From a bacterium (GTDB lineage: Bacteria; Bacillota; Clostridia; Lachnospirales; Lachnospiraceae), in the NCBI GenBank assembly GCA_023663725.1, contig JAMPGX010000007.1:1-64000 (forward strand): DNA of 64,000 nucleotides, written 5' to 3'. Positions 37,001 to 46,712 of this stretch are shown here, piece by piece (positions within the stretch are counted from its first letter, which is position 1; the number at the start of each line of letters is the position of its first letter). A program made the translations under genes and the position numbers. The notes under the pieces were generated by a model. That model made no database searches, was not told the origin of the DNA, and saw only the letters and a list, made by a program, of their open reading frames with translations.

Positions 37001-37711
37001 TGTCATGCTGCAGAACGTCTAAACCATGTAGTGTAAGCTGTAATAAATCTAAATAGGGAAAGAGTTGTCTCACTAAGCAATTTTGGGGGACAACTCTCTT
37101 TTTTTACTTTTATACATTGCAGCTTATGGTGTGGTTTTTCGCTGCAATTAATTAATCGAGCAACCACATTATGTAAACCAAATATATGTTTGGAAACGGA
37201 AAATCAGTAAAATATGACAGGTATTTTTTGCAATTTTGACGCCTATATGTAGAGAATATGACATACATGTATGTGGATAACCCTGTGGAATTGGTGGATA
37301 ATTTTGATCAAATTCCCAAAATACGACATTTTTTTCATATTTTGAGTCAAACCGCCATTTTGCATATAAAATTGCAAAAATGGGAATATAGACCATTGTA
37401 GTCAATATCTTTATGTATCCAAAATGCCGTCACTATTTTACGGTCTTGCATTTTTATGGAAAACGTGATACTTTAATGATGCATACTTACCTTATTCCCG
37501 CATATCGCAAGCCGTGTCCGCAGAGCTGCGTCGATCAGTGATGGAAGCTTGCGCTTCAAGACATACGTTTATCTGTTTATTGTTGACGGAGAATCGTGAT
37601 ATTGTGTCGAACAATAACGGATGTGTAGCATACATATATATTTATCGTCACGCTTGGATAGCTCGCCGTGTTGCGGCAGCGGTATGACTGGCGTGGGTTC
37701 GGAGGTATACG
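37001..37711. other. 711-bp intergenic region, AT-rich, with two DnaA-box-like sites
   Basis: After the terminator the region is strongly AT-rich. TGTGGATAA at 37272-37280 is a perfect DnaA box on the minus strand and GGTGGATAA at 37293-37301 is one mismatch off, 21 nt away in the same orientation. Other structure: CCAAA-TATATG-TTTGG near 37178, an AAAATG/CCGT hairpin near 37420-37457, and TTATTGTT/AACAATAA arms at 37577-37584 and 37610-37617. No good promoter pair was found for the following gene and no reading frame is convincing. Confidence 0.45.
37061..37105 (+). terminator. Intrinsic terminator after the helicase
   Basis: AGAGTTGTC (37061-37069) pairs with GACAACTCT (37089-37097), then a run of T. 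Confidence 0.8.
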
Positions 37712-38848
37712 ATGAAGGTTCTGATTCTGTCCACAGGTACAGGCGAGGGACATAACTCAGCAGGCAAGGCTATCATGGAACAGTTTCATAAGAGGGACAT
37801 TGTCTGCGATATGGAGGACGTGCTGGCTTTTGCATCTGAGAGAGCCGCCAGTTACGGCAGGAGGATATATGTGTGGAGCACTGTCAAGGCGACAGGTGTT
37901 TTCAAGGGCGCATATAAGGCAGGGAGAGCCATTACGTCCTCGAGACGGAAATCGCCGGTGTATTATGCCAATGCTCTTTACGCCAGAAGGCTTTACGACT
38001 ATATTGTTGACAATGGATACGACACAGTCGTCATGCCTCATCTTTTCCCAGCGGAAGCGCTGACTTATATGCTGCGGAAGCATGAGTGTCGGCCGGATAT
38101 TCATACTTATTTTGTGGGAACGGATTATACCTGTATTCCTTTCACGGAGGAGACGGAGGCGGACTACTATTTTATTGCCCATGAGGAACTGTTGGAGGAA
38201 TATGTCAGGAAGGGAATACCCAGAGAGAAATTGGTCCCTACAGGAATTCCCGTGTCGGACCGCTTTCGCTGTCTGCCCAAGAAGGATATGGCCAGACAAT
38301 CATTGGGAATAGACGCGGCAGGCCATTGCATTCTGATTATGACTGGCAGCATGGGCTATGGCAAGATAGAGAGCCTGGTACAGGCATTGGCGCGGCGAAT
38401 AGGAGCGCTGGATAGGATCTATATTCTGGGAGGCTCCAATGAGAAGTTGAAGTCCAGGCTCAGGGAGACCTACAGAGAAGATATGCGTATCAAAGTGTTG
38501 GATTTCACAGACAGGACGGCGGAATATCTGGCAGCAGCGGATATCCTGTTTACCAAGCCGGGGGGACTCACCTCCACTGAGGCTGCGGTGGCGGGGATTC
38601 CGCTGGCTCATACCAGACCCATACCAGGCTGTGAAGACTGTAATCAGGCATTTTACAATGGACATGGTATCTCTATCAGTGCTTCGTCTGAGGAGAGACT
38701 GGTGGAGTTGGCTGTGGAATTGCTGGCGCATCCGGGCGCCTGCCGCCGGATGGTGGAGAGACAACATCAGGTAATTAATCGGGAGGCAGCGGGAGATATC
38801 TGTGAATTCATTATGCAGAGAGACAGGGAGGCCGGCAGACAGCAGTGA
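37712..38848 (+). CDS. Glycolipid glycosyltransferase (MGDG synthase/UgtP family)
   Basis: 378 residues. The N-terminus MKVLILSTGTGEGHNSAG is the GT28 donor/acceptor loop of MGDG-synthase-like enzymes. The C-terminal domain has TGSMGYGKIE and KPGGLTSTEAAVAGIPL, the nucleotide-sugar binding signature. Homologues transfer a hexose to diacylglycerol at the cytoplasmic face of the membrane to make glycolipids or lipoteichoic acid anchors. It sits directly upstream of plsY (13 nt gap), consistent with a role in membrane lipid synthesis. Confidence 0.88.
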   Translation: MKVLILSTGTGEGHNSAGKAIMEQFHKRDIVCDMEDVLAFASERAASYGRRIYVWSTVKATGVFKGAYKAGRAITSSRRKSPVYYANALYARRLYDYIVDNGYDTVVMPHLFPAEALTYMLRKHECRPDIHTYFVGTDYTCIPFTEETEADYYFIAHEELLEEYVRKGIPREKLVPTGIPVSDRFRCLPKKDMARQSLGIDAAGHCILIMTGSMGYGKIESLVQALARRIGALDRIYILGGSNEKLKSRLRETYREDMRIKVLDFTDRTAEYLAAADILFTKPGGLTSTEAAVAGIPLAHTRPIPGCEDCNQAFYNGHGISISASSEERLVELAVELLAHPGACRRMVERQHQVINREAAGDICEFIMQRDREAGRQQ

Positions 38849-38861
38849 TGAGGAGGACAAG

Positions 38862-39524
38862 ATGGGGAGTCAGATCGCAATGATAGCGGTGGGTGTATTG
38901 AGTGGCAGCATTCTATTTAGCAGGTATCTGCCAGGGATGCTGAAAAAGGTGGACGTTGTGGCTCTCAGCCGTGACCATAATCCGGGGACGGCCAATGCAT
39001 TTCAATATGCGGGGGTTCCGGTGGGGATTCTGTGTCTGCTTGGAGATCTGTTCAAGGGTGTTCTTCCGGTACACATTGCTCTGAGGTTGGGGCTGGAAAA
39101 TGGCTGTCTCTTTTCTCTGATTATGGCGGCTCCGGTGCTGGGACATGCTTATTCTCTGTTTCACAGGGGAAAGGGTGGAAAGGCAATCGCCGTATCTTTC
39201 GGGGTATTGATCGGCCTTATGCCGATTCATACGGAGCCGATATTTGCGCTTTGTGTCATCTATCTCTTTTTCTCCCTGGTGGTGAGGATCAGACCTCATA
39301 CACGGAGAACGAGAATTACCTACATATTGTTGGCGCTGAGCTCGCTGTATATGGAATATGTCCGCTGGATTCCCTGGCAGGTCTGTGGCGGCATACTGTT
39401 GCTCTGCTGTATTGTGGTGCATAAAAACAATCTGCGTCAGCAGGCGTTGGAGGAGCGGCGGACGGCGGGACAGGAAAAAGAGGTCGCCAGTGTTTCCGTA
39501 GCCTGTCCAGAGCAATGTCGGTGA
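38862..39524 (+). CDS. plsY: Glycerol-3-phosphate acyltransferase PlsY-like
   Basis: 220 residues from ATG 38862 (GAGGAGGAC upstream; the longer frame overlaps the previous gene). Five or so membrane segments. PlsY-type motifs are visible: SGSILFSRYLP, then RDHNPGTANAFQYAG, FKGVLPVHIA, and LGHAYSLFHRGKGGKAIAVSFG. It would acylate glycerol-3-phosphate using acyl phosphate, first step of phosphatidate synthesis. The motif 1 Ser-Gly-Asn region is less canonical than in housekeeping PlsY, so it may be a second copy. Confidence 0.85.
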   Translation: MGSQIAMIAVGVLSGSILFSRYLPGMLKKVDVVALSRDHNPGTANAFQYAGVPVGILCLLGDLFKGVLPVHIALRLGLENGCLFSLIMAAPVLGHAYSLFHRGKGGKAIAVSFGVLIGLMPIHTEPIFALCVIYLFFSLVVRIRPHTRRTRITYILLALSSLYMEYVRWIPWQVCGGILLLCCIVVHKNNLRQQALEERRTAGQEKEVASVSVACPEQCR

Positions 39525-39581
39525 GCGGCGCAGTGCCGCTCGCTGGAGCAGACACTGTCTATGTAGGAGTGAGTGTTTATC

Positions 39582-39634
39582 GCCTGAAGCTGATTTTTGC
39601 GGAATCAAAAATCAGCTCCAGGCATTTATTTTTT
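39582..39634 (+). terminator. Intrinsic terminator after plsY
   Basis: An 18-nt stem, GCCTGAAGCTGATTTTTG (39582-39599) with CAAAAATCAGCTCCAGGC (39606-39623), one mismatch, then ATTTATTTTTT. Confidence 0.9.
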
Positions 39635-39653
39635 CTAAAGAACAAAATAGGGA

Positions 39654-39716
39654 TTGACAAAGCATATTATATGACGTATAGTATGCTCATAAATAATATT
39701 ATACGCCATATAATAT
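39654..39716 (+). promoter_or_regulatory. Promoter and probable PadR operator
   Basis: -35 TTGACA (39654-39659), 17-nt spacer, -10 TATAGT (39677-39682). Overlapping the spacer and -10 is the left arm ATATTATATGACGTATA (39664-39680) of a 17-nt inverted repeat whose right arm TATACGCCATATAATAT lies at 39700-39716, one mismatch. The placement is that of an autorepressed promoter controlled by the PadR protein encoded next. Confidence 0.8.
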
Positions 39717-39814
39717 ATGGGATAGTTGAGCAGATTCCTGTGTGACAGAGAGTAGTCAGTGTATCGCAGGCGTCTCTAAATTGTCTTGATGGTGGGAGAC
39801 AGAAAGGAAAGAGC

Positions 39815-40132
39815 ATGGTATTTAATACAGGTGCCGCTCTGTTGGATGCTATAGTGCTGGCCGTGGTATCCAAGGAGCCAGAGGGAACATATGGGTATAA
39901 GATCACCCAGGATGTACGGCAGGTAATAGACCTGTCGGAGTCCACATTGTATCCTGTGCTGCGCCGTCTGCAGAAAGACGACTGCCTGGAGGTATACGAC
40001 AGGGAATGCGCAGGACGTAACAGACGTTATTATAAAACGACCAGCAGAGGATGGGCTCAGCTGCGACTGTATGAAAGCGAATGGCGCAGCTATGCAGACA
40101 AGGTTACTTCACTTTTTGAGGGGAAGCGGTAA
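39815..40132 (+). CDS. PadR-family transcriptional repressor
   Basis: 105 residues. The winged-helix pattern is clear: LDAIVLAVVSKEPEGTYGYKI, DLSESTLYPVLRRLQKDDCL, then RRYYKTTSRGWAQL. GAAAGGAAAGA precedes the ATG. Short C-terminal helix for dimerisation, as in subfamily 2. It opens a PadR-DUF1700-DUF4097 cassette; PadR proteins in such cassettes usually repress their own operon. Confidence 0.92.
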   Translation: MVFNTGAALLDAIVLAVVSKEPEGTYGYKITQDVRQVIDLSESTLYPVLRRLQKDDCLEVYDRECAGRNRRYYKTTSRGWAQLRLYESEWRSYADKVTSLFEGKR

Positions 40133-40147
40133 GGAGGTAAGCGATAT

Positions 40148-40999
40148 ATGAACAAGATAGAGTTTATGAGGCAGCTGGAGAGTCTGCTGCAGAACATATC
40201 CGAGCAGGAGAGGCAGGAGGCTCTGCACTACTATGATGATTACTTCGATGATGCGGGTCCGGAGAACGAGCAGGCAGTGTTGGAGGCGCTCGGCAATCCG
40301 GCAAGAGTAGCGGAGAATATCAGGCGGGATCTGTATGGCGCAGGCTATGGAGACGGCTATGTGGCCCGCAAGCCAGTCACAGGCAGGGAATTGACGGAGT
40401 ATGGAACTGTCGCGGAGGAGGAGCAGCGGCAGGAGGATGCCGGACACAGGACGGCGATGCGGGGAGTCGCAGGCATGGCAGGAGAGAGGGAGACACCCCG
40501 CGCCGGCGCGACAACGGCGGGCACATGGCAGGCCAACACGCAGCCGCGGCCATTTGAGTACGGTTCCGGCCAGGGAGAGCAGGGCAATTCCGGCAAGGCG
40601 GCCAAGAAACCCCTCCCTGCGTGGCTCATTGTGCTGATCGTCTTTCTGGGTATTTTTCTCCTGCCAGTTGCCGGTGGAATTGTCGCTGGAATCCTTGGTA
40701 TCCTTGCCGGGGTACTGGGAGTAGTCCTGAGTCTTTTTGCCGCCTGGTTTGTGATGATTCTGGGATTTGGCATTGCCGCTCTGATATGTCTGGCCGTAGG
40801 GCTCTTTATCAGTGTGATCGGCATAGTCAGCGTTGGCTTGCATCCTCTGGCGGGTCTGGGATTGATCGGAGGCGGTTTCATCACAGTTGGAATAGGCGTA
40901 TTGTTTATGATGCTAACCGTTGCTATGGCCGGATGTGTCACTCCTGCAATATTTCGGGGAATTGGTCGTCTGTTTTCCGGCAGGAAAAAAAGGGCGTGA
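40148..40999 (+). CDS. DUF1700 (HAAS-type) membrane protein
   Basis: 283 residues. The N-terminal about 75 residues are the HAAS helical domain (MNKIEFMRQLESLLQNISEQERQEALHYYDDYF; ENEQAVLEALGNPARVAENIRRDL). A low-complexity Gly/Ala/Thr linker (80-155) precedes four hydrophobic segments rich in Gly, Val and Ile. AAGGAGGT lies 8 nt before ATG, 15 nt after padR. Probably a membrane signalling partner for the PadR regulator. Confidence 0.88.
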   Translation: MNKIEFMRQLESLLQNISEQERQEALHYYDDYFDDAGPENEQAVLEALGNPARVAENIRRDLYGAGYGDGYVARKPVTGRELTEYGTVAEEEQRQEDAGHRTAMRGVAGMAGERETPRAGATTAGTWQANTQPRPFEYGSGQGEQGNSGKAAKKPLPAWLIVLIVFLGIFLLPVAGGIVAGILGILAGVLGVVLSLFAAWFVMILGFGIAALICLAVGLFISVIGIVSVGLHPLAGLGLIGGGFITVGIGVLFMMLTVAMAGCVTPAIFRGIGRLFSGRKKRA

Positions 41000-41080
41000 C
41001 TTATGCCAGAGAAGTACGTTTGGGACGGATTTAAATGAGGGGAAGAAACTCAGGACAGTGGAGAGAAAGGCTGGGAGATT

Positions 41081-42025
41081 ATGAAAAAATTTATGAAGTT
41101 TTGTTTTATCATGGCAATGGTACTGATATTTATCGGTGGAGCCCTCTATTTGATGGGAATACAAAATGGGGGCAGGAAGAGTATGGATGAGCTGCTGTCC
41201 AATGTCGGCGTGAGTCTGCCAGGGAAGGAGTATGTCTCTGAGATGGCTGATATAATTGACCTTGGGTCTGAGAGCTACGACATCAATGACGCGTCCATAT
41301 TCCGCGGAGAATACGAGATCTGGAGCGGCAATGTATCAAGGCGACAGATCAGCCAGGGGCCGATGGATGTGTTGAATCTGGAGCTGGAGATTGGCGGCAG
41401 CATGGTGGAGCTGGAGGAATCCGATGACGGAAACATATATATCGAAGGCGAGAGCGTGGGTAAGCTGCAGGCGTACATGGAAGGGAGCGTGCTGTATGTG
41501 AGATCGGTGCGGCCCGCCAATCTGATGGATGAGATTAAGAACAGCACAATCACACTGTACCTGCCTGAGGATTGCTTCCTACAAAACGTGGAAGTATCTC
41601 TGGGGGCAGGACAGTTGAAGCTGGAGCACTTGGCTGTACAGGATATGACAGCTTCTATCGGCGCGGGACAGCTATTGATGGAGGATATGGATCTGGGCAT
41701 TCTGGATGTGTCTCTGGGAGCAGGGGAGCTGCGGACAGAGGATGTGACGGTGGAGACTTTGTCGGCTTCTATCGGTATGGGTAATATGGAATTCGCAGGC
41801 GATATTACAGGGAGTGCAGATATTTCCTGCAATATGGGCAATGTCAGCATGGAGCTGGACGGGATAAAAGAGGATTTCAACTATCAGCTGAACTGTGTGG
41901 CAGGCAATATGGAGCTCGACGGGGACAGCTTTTCCGGAGCTGCGGTGGACCGCTTTATTGACTATGGGGCGCAAAAGAATATAGAGATCAACTGCTCTAT
42001 GGGCAATGTAGAGGTGGATTTCTGA
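41081..42025 (+). CDS. DUF4097-type beta-helix-like envelope protein
   Basis: 314 residues. One N-terminal membrane segment (about 5-25), no lipobox, then a repeated motif: VSLGAGQLKLEHL, ASIGAGQLLMEDM, VSLGAGELRTEDV, ASIGMGNMEFAGD, CNMGNVSMELDG, CSMGNVEVDF. These are the strands of a DUF4097 (putative adhesin) beta-solenoid. It completes the PadR cassette and may sense or respond to envelope stress (inference). Confidence 0.88.
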   Translation: MKKFMKFCFIMAMVLIFIGGALYLMGIQNGGRKSMDELLSNVGVSLPGKEYVSEMADIIDLGSESYDINDASIFRGEYEIWSGNVSRRQISQGPMDVLNLELEIGGSMVELEESDDGNIYIEGESVGKLQAYMEGSVLYVRSVRPANLMDEIKNSTITLYLPEDCFLQNVEVSLGAGQLKLEHLAVQDMTASIGAGQLLMEDMDLGILDVSLGAGELRTEDVTVETLSASIGMGNMEFAGDITGSADISCNMGNVSMELDGIKEDFNYQLNCVAGNMELDGDSFSGAAVDRFIDYGAQKNIEINCSMGNVEVDF

Positions 42026-42043
42026 TAAAATAATTGGGATGTT

Positions 42044-42082
42044 ACAGGCCCCGAAGGAATTTCCCGTCGGGGCCTGTTGCAT
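42044..42082 (+). terminator. Bidirectional terminator between convergent genes
   Basis: ACAGGCCCCGA (42044-42054) pairs with TCGGGGCCTGT (42067-42077); a T-rich stretch follows. It serves both the DUF4097 gene and the opposite ECF gene. Confidence 0.85.
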
Positions 42083-42097
42083 TTTATATATGTCCTG

Positions 42098-43027
42098 TCA
42101 GTTCATATCTTCCTTCTCAGGCGTCACCTGGATGAACAGATTTGCCTTGCGCAGGGCGGGTCGGAGCGCCAGATAGAAGATGCTGGCGGCAATGATGGCA
42201 ACGATCGCATTGACGGCGGTGGTGACGGTGGCCATCTTAGCCAGGGCTGCGGACAGCTCCTGGGGAACGCCCAGCAGATACATCTTGTAAAAATATCCCA
42301 CCAGCGGATCAGCTACCATATTAAAGCCCATGCCGCAGACACAGGCCAGTATAGTAACACCTGTTATATATTTCTTGGAGTGGGTGCGGCTCAGTTTAAA
42401 GATATTGTGGGCCACCAGACCCACGATCAGTCCGATACATAGCTTTAGCAGGAAGGTCTTGGGAGCGCTGGTCACATAGGCTGTGGTCAGATCGCCTATC
42501 GTCATGCCGATGGCTCCCGCCAGGCCGCCCCAGAAACCGCCCAACAGCAGAGCCGCCAATACACAGAAGACATTGCCAAAATGGAAAGCCGTCTTGCCCG
42601 GCCCCACGGGAATATCTATTTTGAAAACGGCAAATCCGATATAGCACAGCGCTGCCATCAGGCCAGCCAAGGCCAGTCGCTTAATGTTTTCCTGACTTCT
42701 CTCTGTGCCAATCACCGCGTTGTACAGTCCCTTCGCAGCCAGCAGCAGAGACAAGAACAGCATGGTCAGCCCGTAGGAATAAGGGCGCTCCTGGCTGAGC
42801 TTTAGGTCGGAGAGCTCGGCCTGCCTGATTTTCAGCGCCTCGACATCGCCGGTGGCCTCGCCCGCCTCAATCTCCTTTAATAAGCCTTTCACATCAGACA
42901 ATTCCGTGCCGGTTACGATGGAATCAGCGTAGCTGTGACCGTGGGCGTATATCGTAAATATCAGGCTTGCCGCCAGCAGCACTGCGCCGATGATCAGCAG
43001 TGTATAACTCTTTTTTCTAGTTTCCAT
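42098..43027 (-). CDS. ECF transporter substrate-binding (S) component with N-terminal extension
   Basis: 309 residues. The C-terminal about 200 residues are typical ECF S-component: LALAGLMAALCYIGFAVFKI, HFGNVFCVLAALLLGG, GGLAGAIGMTIGDLTTAYV and further helices. The first 95 residues add a membrane segment, an acidic helical stretch (about residues 35-70) and another helix, which is not usual. No energising EcfA/EcfT genes are here, so it would use a shared module. The vitamin or metabolite is unknown. GAGGAAG is about 9 nt before ATG. Confidence 0.82.
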   Translation of the reverse strand: METRKKSYTLLIIGAVLLAASLIFTIYAHGHSYADSIVTGTELSDVKGLLKEIEAGEATGDVEALKIRQAELSDLKLSQERPYSYGLTMLFLSLLLAAKGLYNAVIGTERSQENIKRLALAGLMAALCYIGFAVFKIDIPVGPGKTAFHFGNVFCVLAALLLGGFWGGLAGAIGMTIGDLTTAYVTSAPKTFLLKLCIGLIVGLVAHNIFKLSRTHSKKYITGVTILACVCGMGFNMVADPLVGYFYKMYLLGVPQELSAALAKMATVTTAVNAIVAIIAASIFYLALRPALRKANLFIQVTPEKEDMN

Positions 43028-43205
43028 AGGTAAGCTTCCTCACAATCTGCCGCAGAGCGGCGTTATTCCCCTGATCAAGTGGATTGTTTTTATTTTACAC
43101 AAAAGTGGATATTCTAAAAGTGCCAAAATGAAACTTTTTTACCAGTCCAGTTTATGGCAGATCGAAAGTCTGGAGGCTTTTTCAAAACAATTTCGAGATG
43201 CAACA

Positions 43206-43234
43206 TTGATTAGGATACAATTCTATGGTAAAAT
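43206..43234 (+). promoter_or_regulatory. Promoter for the small membrane protein
   Basis: TTGATT (43206-43211), 17 nt, TAAAAT (43229-43234). Confidence 0.65.
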
Positions 43235-43293
43235 AAATATTATACAAGGAAAATTTAGGGGAAGTCGTAGTGGTCGATCGAGGAGGAATGCCG

Positions 43294-43641
43294 ATGAAAC
43301 AGAAATTGGATATATTAAAAAGAGGGATTTCTAAGTATCGGAAAATTGTGAACAGATCGTTGATCACCGCATTTGGAGTGTCGTTTGCTATCGCTGTGCA
43401 ATCTGCAGTCTATAGAATGAATAGTCTTAAACTCGGAGAGTATCCTGAGGAACCGGCTGAAATCATTCAGGCAAGGATATTAGAGATGCAGCCAATCATC
43501 ATCAGGGATGCGATAATATGTTTTTTCCTGCTTCTGATTCTATTTTTTGTTATCTATTTGGCTTATTGGTTAAATAAAGATTACAATATTAGCTTGATAC
43601 ACGCATTCCGAACGGAATTTCTCAAAAAGGAGCAGTCTTGA
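43294..43641 (+). CDS. Small two-helix membrane protein, unknown
   Basis: 115 residues from ATG 43294 (AGGAGG 7 nt upstream). Two hydrophobic segments (about residues 25-42 and 75-97) flank a charged loop of about 30 residues; the C-terminus is basic. I recognise no family. It has its own promoter and ends 31 nt before the promoter of the valS T-box, so it is not part of that operon. Confidence 0.55.
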   Translation: MKQKLDILKRGISKYRKIVNRSLITAFGVSFAIAVQSAVYRMNSLKLGEYPEEPAEIIQARILEMQPIIIRDAIICFFLLLILFFVIYLAYWLNKDYNISLIHAFRTEFLKKEQS

Positions 43642-43671
43642 ATCAAGCAGTCTTGAATCAGGAAAAAACTC

Positions 43672-43701
43672 TTGACAAAGTCCGCGCCGTTGATTTATAC
43701 T
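43672..43701 (+). promoter_or_regulatory. Promoter for T-box-valS
   Basis: TTGACA (43672-43677), 18 nt, TATACT (43696-43701). Confidence 0.8.
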
Positions 43702-43707
43702 GACTAG

Positions 43708-44004
43708 CGTTAAGATAATACGCAGATAAAGGCGATGACAAAGAGGAGTAGGGATGACCCCTTGCCAGAGAGGGCGGCTGTACGCTGGGAGGCCGCTTCA
43801 GGGAAGGCATCTTGAAGGTAGCTTTTGAGCCGGTTCCTGAACCGTGGCAGCATCTCTGGCGCAGTAGGGAATCACGGTTTATCCCCGTTAGCGGATAGGA
43901 CTTTGAAGGAAGTTACAGAGGCAGCCGCCGCAAGGCGTCTGTGAACAAAGGTGGTAACGTGCGACAGCGCCCTTTGCATATCGGAAGGTATGCGAAGGGC
44001 TTTT
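43708..44004 (+). ncRNA. T-box riboswitch controlling valS
   Basis: The leader has the T-box organisation: a long structured stem I with AGTA near 43756, a possible valine specifier GTA at 43818-43820, the T-box sequence AAAGGTGGTAACGTG at 43947-43961 and a terminator (43969-43980 with 43989-44000, then TTTT). TGGT can pair with an ACCA tRNA end, as in tRNA-Val. Uncharged tRNA-Val would stabilise the antiterminator and allow valS transcription. The T-box sequence departs slightly from the commonest form. The specifier call is tentative. Confidence 0.9.
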
Positions 44005-44027
44005 AATTTTGAAAGGAGAAAATAGAG

Positions 44028-46688
44028 ATGAGCAGAGAATTGGCCAAGACCTATGACCCCAAGGGCATAGAGGACAGACTGTATGAGAAGTGGCTGGAAA
44101 AGAAATACTTTCACGCGGAGGTGGATCACAGCAAAACCCCGTTTACGATTGTGATTCCGCCCCCAAATATCACGGGGCAGCTCCACATGGGCCACGCTCT
44201 GGACAACACGATGCAGGATATCCTGATCCGCTTTAAGAGGATGCAGGGTTATAACGCGCTGTGGCAGCCGGGGACGGATCACGCCTCCATCGCCACGGAG
44301 GTCAAGATCACCGAGACGCTCAGGGAGCAGGGTATCGACAAGCACGATCTGGGTCGGGAAAAATTTCTGGAGCGGGCCTGGGAGTGGAAGAAAGAGTACG
44401 GCGGGCGCATTATCTCGCAGCTCAAGAAGATGGGTTCCTCCTGCGATTGGGACAGAGAGCGCTTTACGATGGACGAGGGCTGCAACAAGGCTGTCACCGA
44501 AGTGTTTGTGAAGATGCATGAGAAAGGCTATATCTATAAGGGAGCCCGCATCATCAACTGGTGTCCGGTGTGCAATACCTCCATCTCCGATGCAGAGGTG
44601 TTGTACGAGGAGCAGGCGGGACATCTCTGGCATATCAAGTATCCGGTCATGAACGAGGATGGAACTCCCAGCGACACGGAGTTTCTGACCTTCGCCACCA
44701 CCCGCCCTGAGACCATGCTGGGCGATACCGCGGTGGCCATCCACCCCGAGGATGAGCGCTACAGCCATCTGATCGGCAGGAGCGTGATGCTGCCGATCAT
44801 GAATCGGGTGATCCCCGTGGTCACGGACACCTATGTGGATCGGGAGTTTGGAACCGGCGTGGTGAAGATCACTCCGGCCCATGACCCGAACGATTTCGAG
44901 GTGGGCAAGCGCCACGAGCTGCCCGTCATCAATGTGATGAACGACGACGCCACGATCAATGAAAACGGCGGCCCTTATGCCGGCATGGATCGCTACGAGG
45001 CCAGAAAAGCTATTGTGGCGGAGCTGGAGAAGCAGGGTCTGCTGGTGAAGATCGAGGACTATTCTCACAATGTAGGCACGCATGACCGCTGCAAGACCAC
45101 GATAGAGCCCTTGGTAAAGGAGCAGTGGTTTGTCAAGATGGACGAACTGATCAAGCCCGCAGTGGAGGCTGTAAAAAAGGGCGAGATCAAGCTGATTCCA
45201 GAGCGCATGGAGAAGACCTACTATAACTGGACTGACAATATCCGCGACTGGTGCATCAGCCGCCAGCTCTGGTGGGGGCATCGGATTCCGGCCTACACCT
45301 GCGATAAATGTGGAGAGCTGGTGGTGGCGAGGGAGAAGCCGGAGCACTGTCCGAAGTGCGGCCATGATCATCTGACGCAGGACCCGGATACGCTGGACAC
45401 CTGGTTTTCCTCCGCACTGTGGCCCTTTGAGACGCTGGGCTGGCCGGAGCAGACGGAGGAGCTCAAGTATTTTTACCCCACGGATGTGCTGGTGACGGGA
45501 TATGACATTATCTTTTTCTGGGTCATCCGCATGATCTTCTCCGGCTATGAGCAGATGGGGGAGAAGCCCTTTAAGACGGTGCTGTTCCACGGACTCGTGC
45601 GGGACGGTCAGGGCCGCAAGATGAGCAAATCTCTGGGCAACGGCATCGACCCGCTGGAGATCATCGAGCAGTACGGCGCCGATGCGCTGCGCCTGACGCT
45701 GATCACCGGCAACGCACCCGGCAACGATATGCGCTTCTATTATGAAAAGGTGGAGAACAGCCGCAACTTTGCCAACAAGGTGTGGAACGCCTCCCGCTTT
45801 ATCCTGATGAATATGGAGAACAAAGAGGTGACGGAGCCTGGCGCGGCAGAGCTGGAGCCCGCCGACCGGTGGATTCTGTCCAAATTGAATACGCTGATCA
45901 AAGATGTGACCGACAATATGGAGAGCTTTGAGCTGGGAATAGCCGTGCAGAAGGTGTACGACTTTATCTGGGATGAGTTCTGCGACTGGTATATCGAGAT
46001 GGTTAAGCCCCGTCTGTACAGTACGGATGACGCTGCCAGTCAGAATGCGGCCCTGTGGACGCTGAAGACCGTGTTGATCGACGCGTTAAAGCTCCTGCAC
46101 CCCTATATGCCCTTTATCACGGAGGAGATCTTCTGCAGCCTCCAAAATGAGGAAGAGTCCATCATGATCAGCAGTTGGCCTGTATACAGAGAGGAGCGCT
46201 GCTACGCCGCCCAGGAGAGAGCCATCGAGACGATCAAGGAGGCGGTGCGGGGCATCAGAGGCGTGCGCAATGAGATGAATGTCCCTCCCAGCCGCAAGGC
46301 CGGTGTGTTTGTGGTCAGTGAGGATCAGAGTATCCTCGATATCTTCACGGAGGGAAAACTGTTCTTTGCCTCCCTTGCCTACGCGGGCGAGGTGTCTATG
46401 CAGCGTGACAAGACGGGCATCCCGCAGGATGCGGTATCGGTAGTGATCGCCGGCGCGACGCTCTATATCCCGTTTGCGGAGCTGGTGGATATCGCGCAGG
46501 AGATCGAGCGTCTGCAAAAGGAGGAGAAGCGCTTGCAGGGCGAGCTGTCCCGTGTAAACGGTATGCTGTCCAACGAGAAGTTCCTCTCCAAAGCTCCCGA
46601 GGCCAAGATACGGGAGGAGAAGGAAAAGCAGGCGAAGTATACGCAGATGATGGAGCAGGTGCGGGAGCGCCTGGGGCAGCTTGGGTAG
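44028..46688 (+). CDS. valS: Valine--tRNA ligase
   Basis: 886 residues. HIGH motif [13 protein letters not shown] (His53-Met-Gly-His56), editing domain in the middle ([13 protein letters not shown]), zinc-like cysteines around [10 protein letters not shown] and [13 protein letters not shown] motif [11 protein letters not shown] (Lys531), anticodon-binding helices, and a C-terminal coiled coil. AAAGGAGA precedes ATG. Charges tRNA-Val in the cytoplasm. Regulated by the T-box directly upstream. Followed 24 nt later by folC. Confidence 0.98.
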   Translation: MSRELAKTYDPKGIEDRLYEKWLEKKYFHAEVDHSKTPFTIVIPPPNITGQLHMGHALDNTMQDILIRFKRMQGYNALWQPGTDHASIATEVKITETLREQGIDKHDLGREKFLERAWEWKKEYGGRIISQLKKMGSSCDWDRERFTMDEGCNKAVTEVFVKMHEKGYIYKGARIINWCPVCNTSISDAEVLYEEQAGHLWHIKYPVMNEDGTPSDTEFLTFATTRPETMLGDTAVAIHPEDERYSHLIGRSVMLPIMNRVIPVVTDTYVDREFGTGVVKITPAHDPNDFEVGKRHELPVINVMNDDATINENGGPYAGMDRYEARKAIVAELEKQGLLVKIEDYSHNVGTHDRCKTTIEPLVKEQWFVKMDELIKPAVEAVKKGEIKLIPERMEKTYYNWTDNIRDWCISRQLWWGHRIPAYTCDKCGELVVAREKPEHCPKCGHDHLTQDPDTLDTWFSSALWPFETLGWPEQTEELKYFYPTDVLVTGYDIIFFWVIRMIFSGYEQMGEKPFKTVLFHGLVRDGQGRKMSKSLGNGIDPLEIIEQYGADALRLTLITGNAPGNDMRFYYEKVENSRNFANKVWNASRFILMNMENKEVTEPGAAELEPADRWILSKLNTLIKDVTDNMESFELGIAVQKVYDFIWDEFCDWYIEMVKPRLYSTDDAASQNAALWTLKTVLIDALKLLHPYMPFITEEIFCSLQNEEESIMISSWPVYREERCYAAQERAIETIKEAVRGIRGVRNEMNVPPSRKAGVFVVSEDQSILDIFTEGKLFFASLAYAGEVSMQRDKTGIPQDAVSVVIAGATLYIPFAELVDIAQEIERLQKEEKRLQGELSRVNGMLSNEKFLSKAPEAKIREEKEKQAKYTQMMEQVRERLGQLG

Positions 46689-46712
46689 CTTGCGATATTC
46701 GGAGAGGGAAAT

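Noticed and set aside
37061-37711. Chromosomal or plasmid origin of replication
   Set aside because: Two DnaA-like boxes are too few, and no dnaA, dnaN, repA or partition gene is near.
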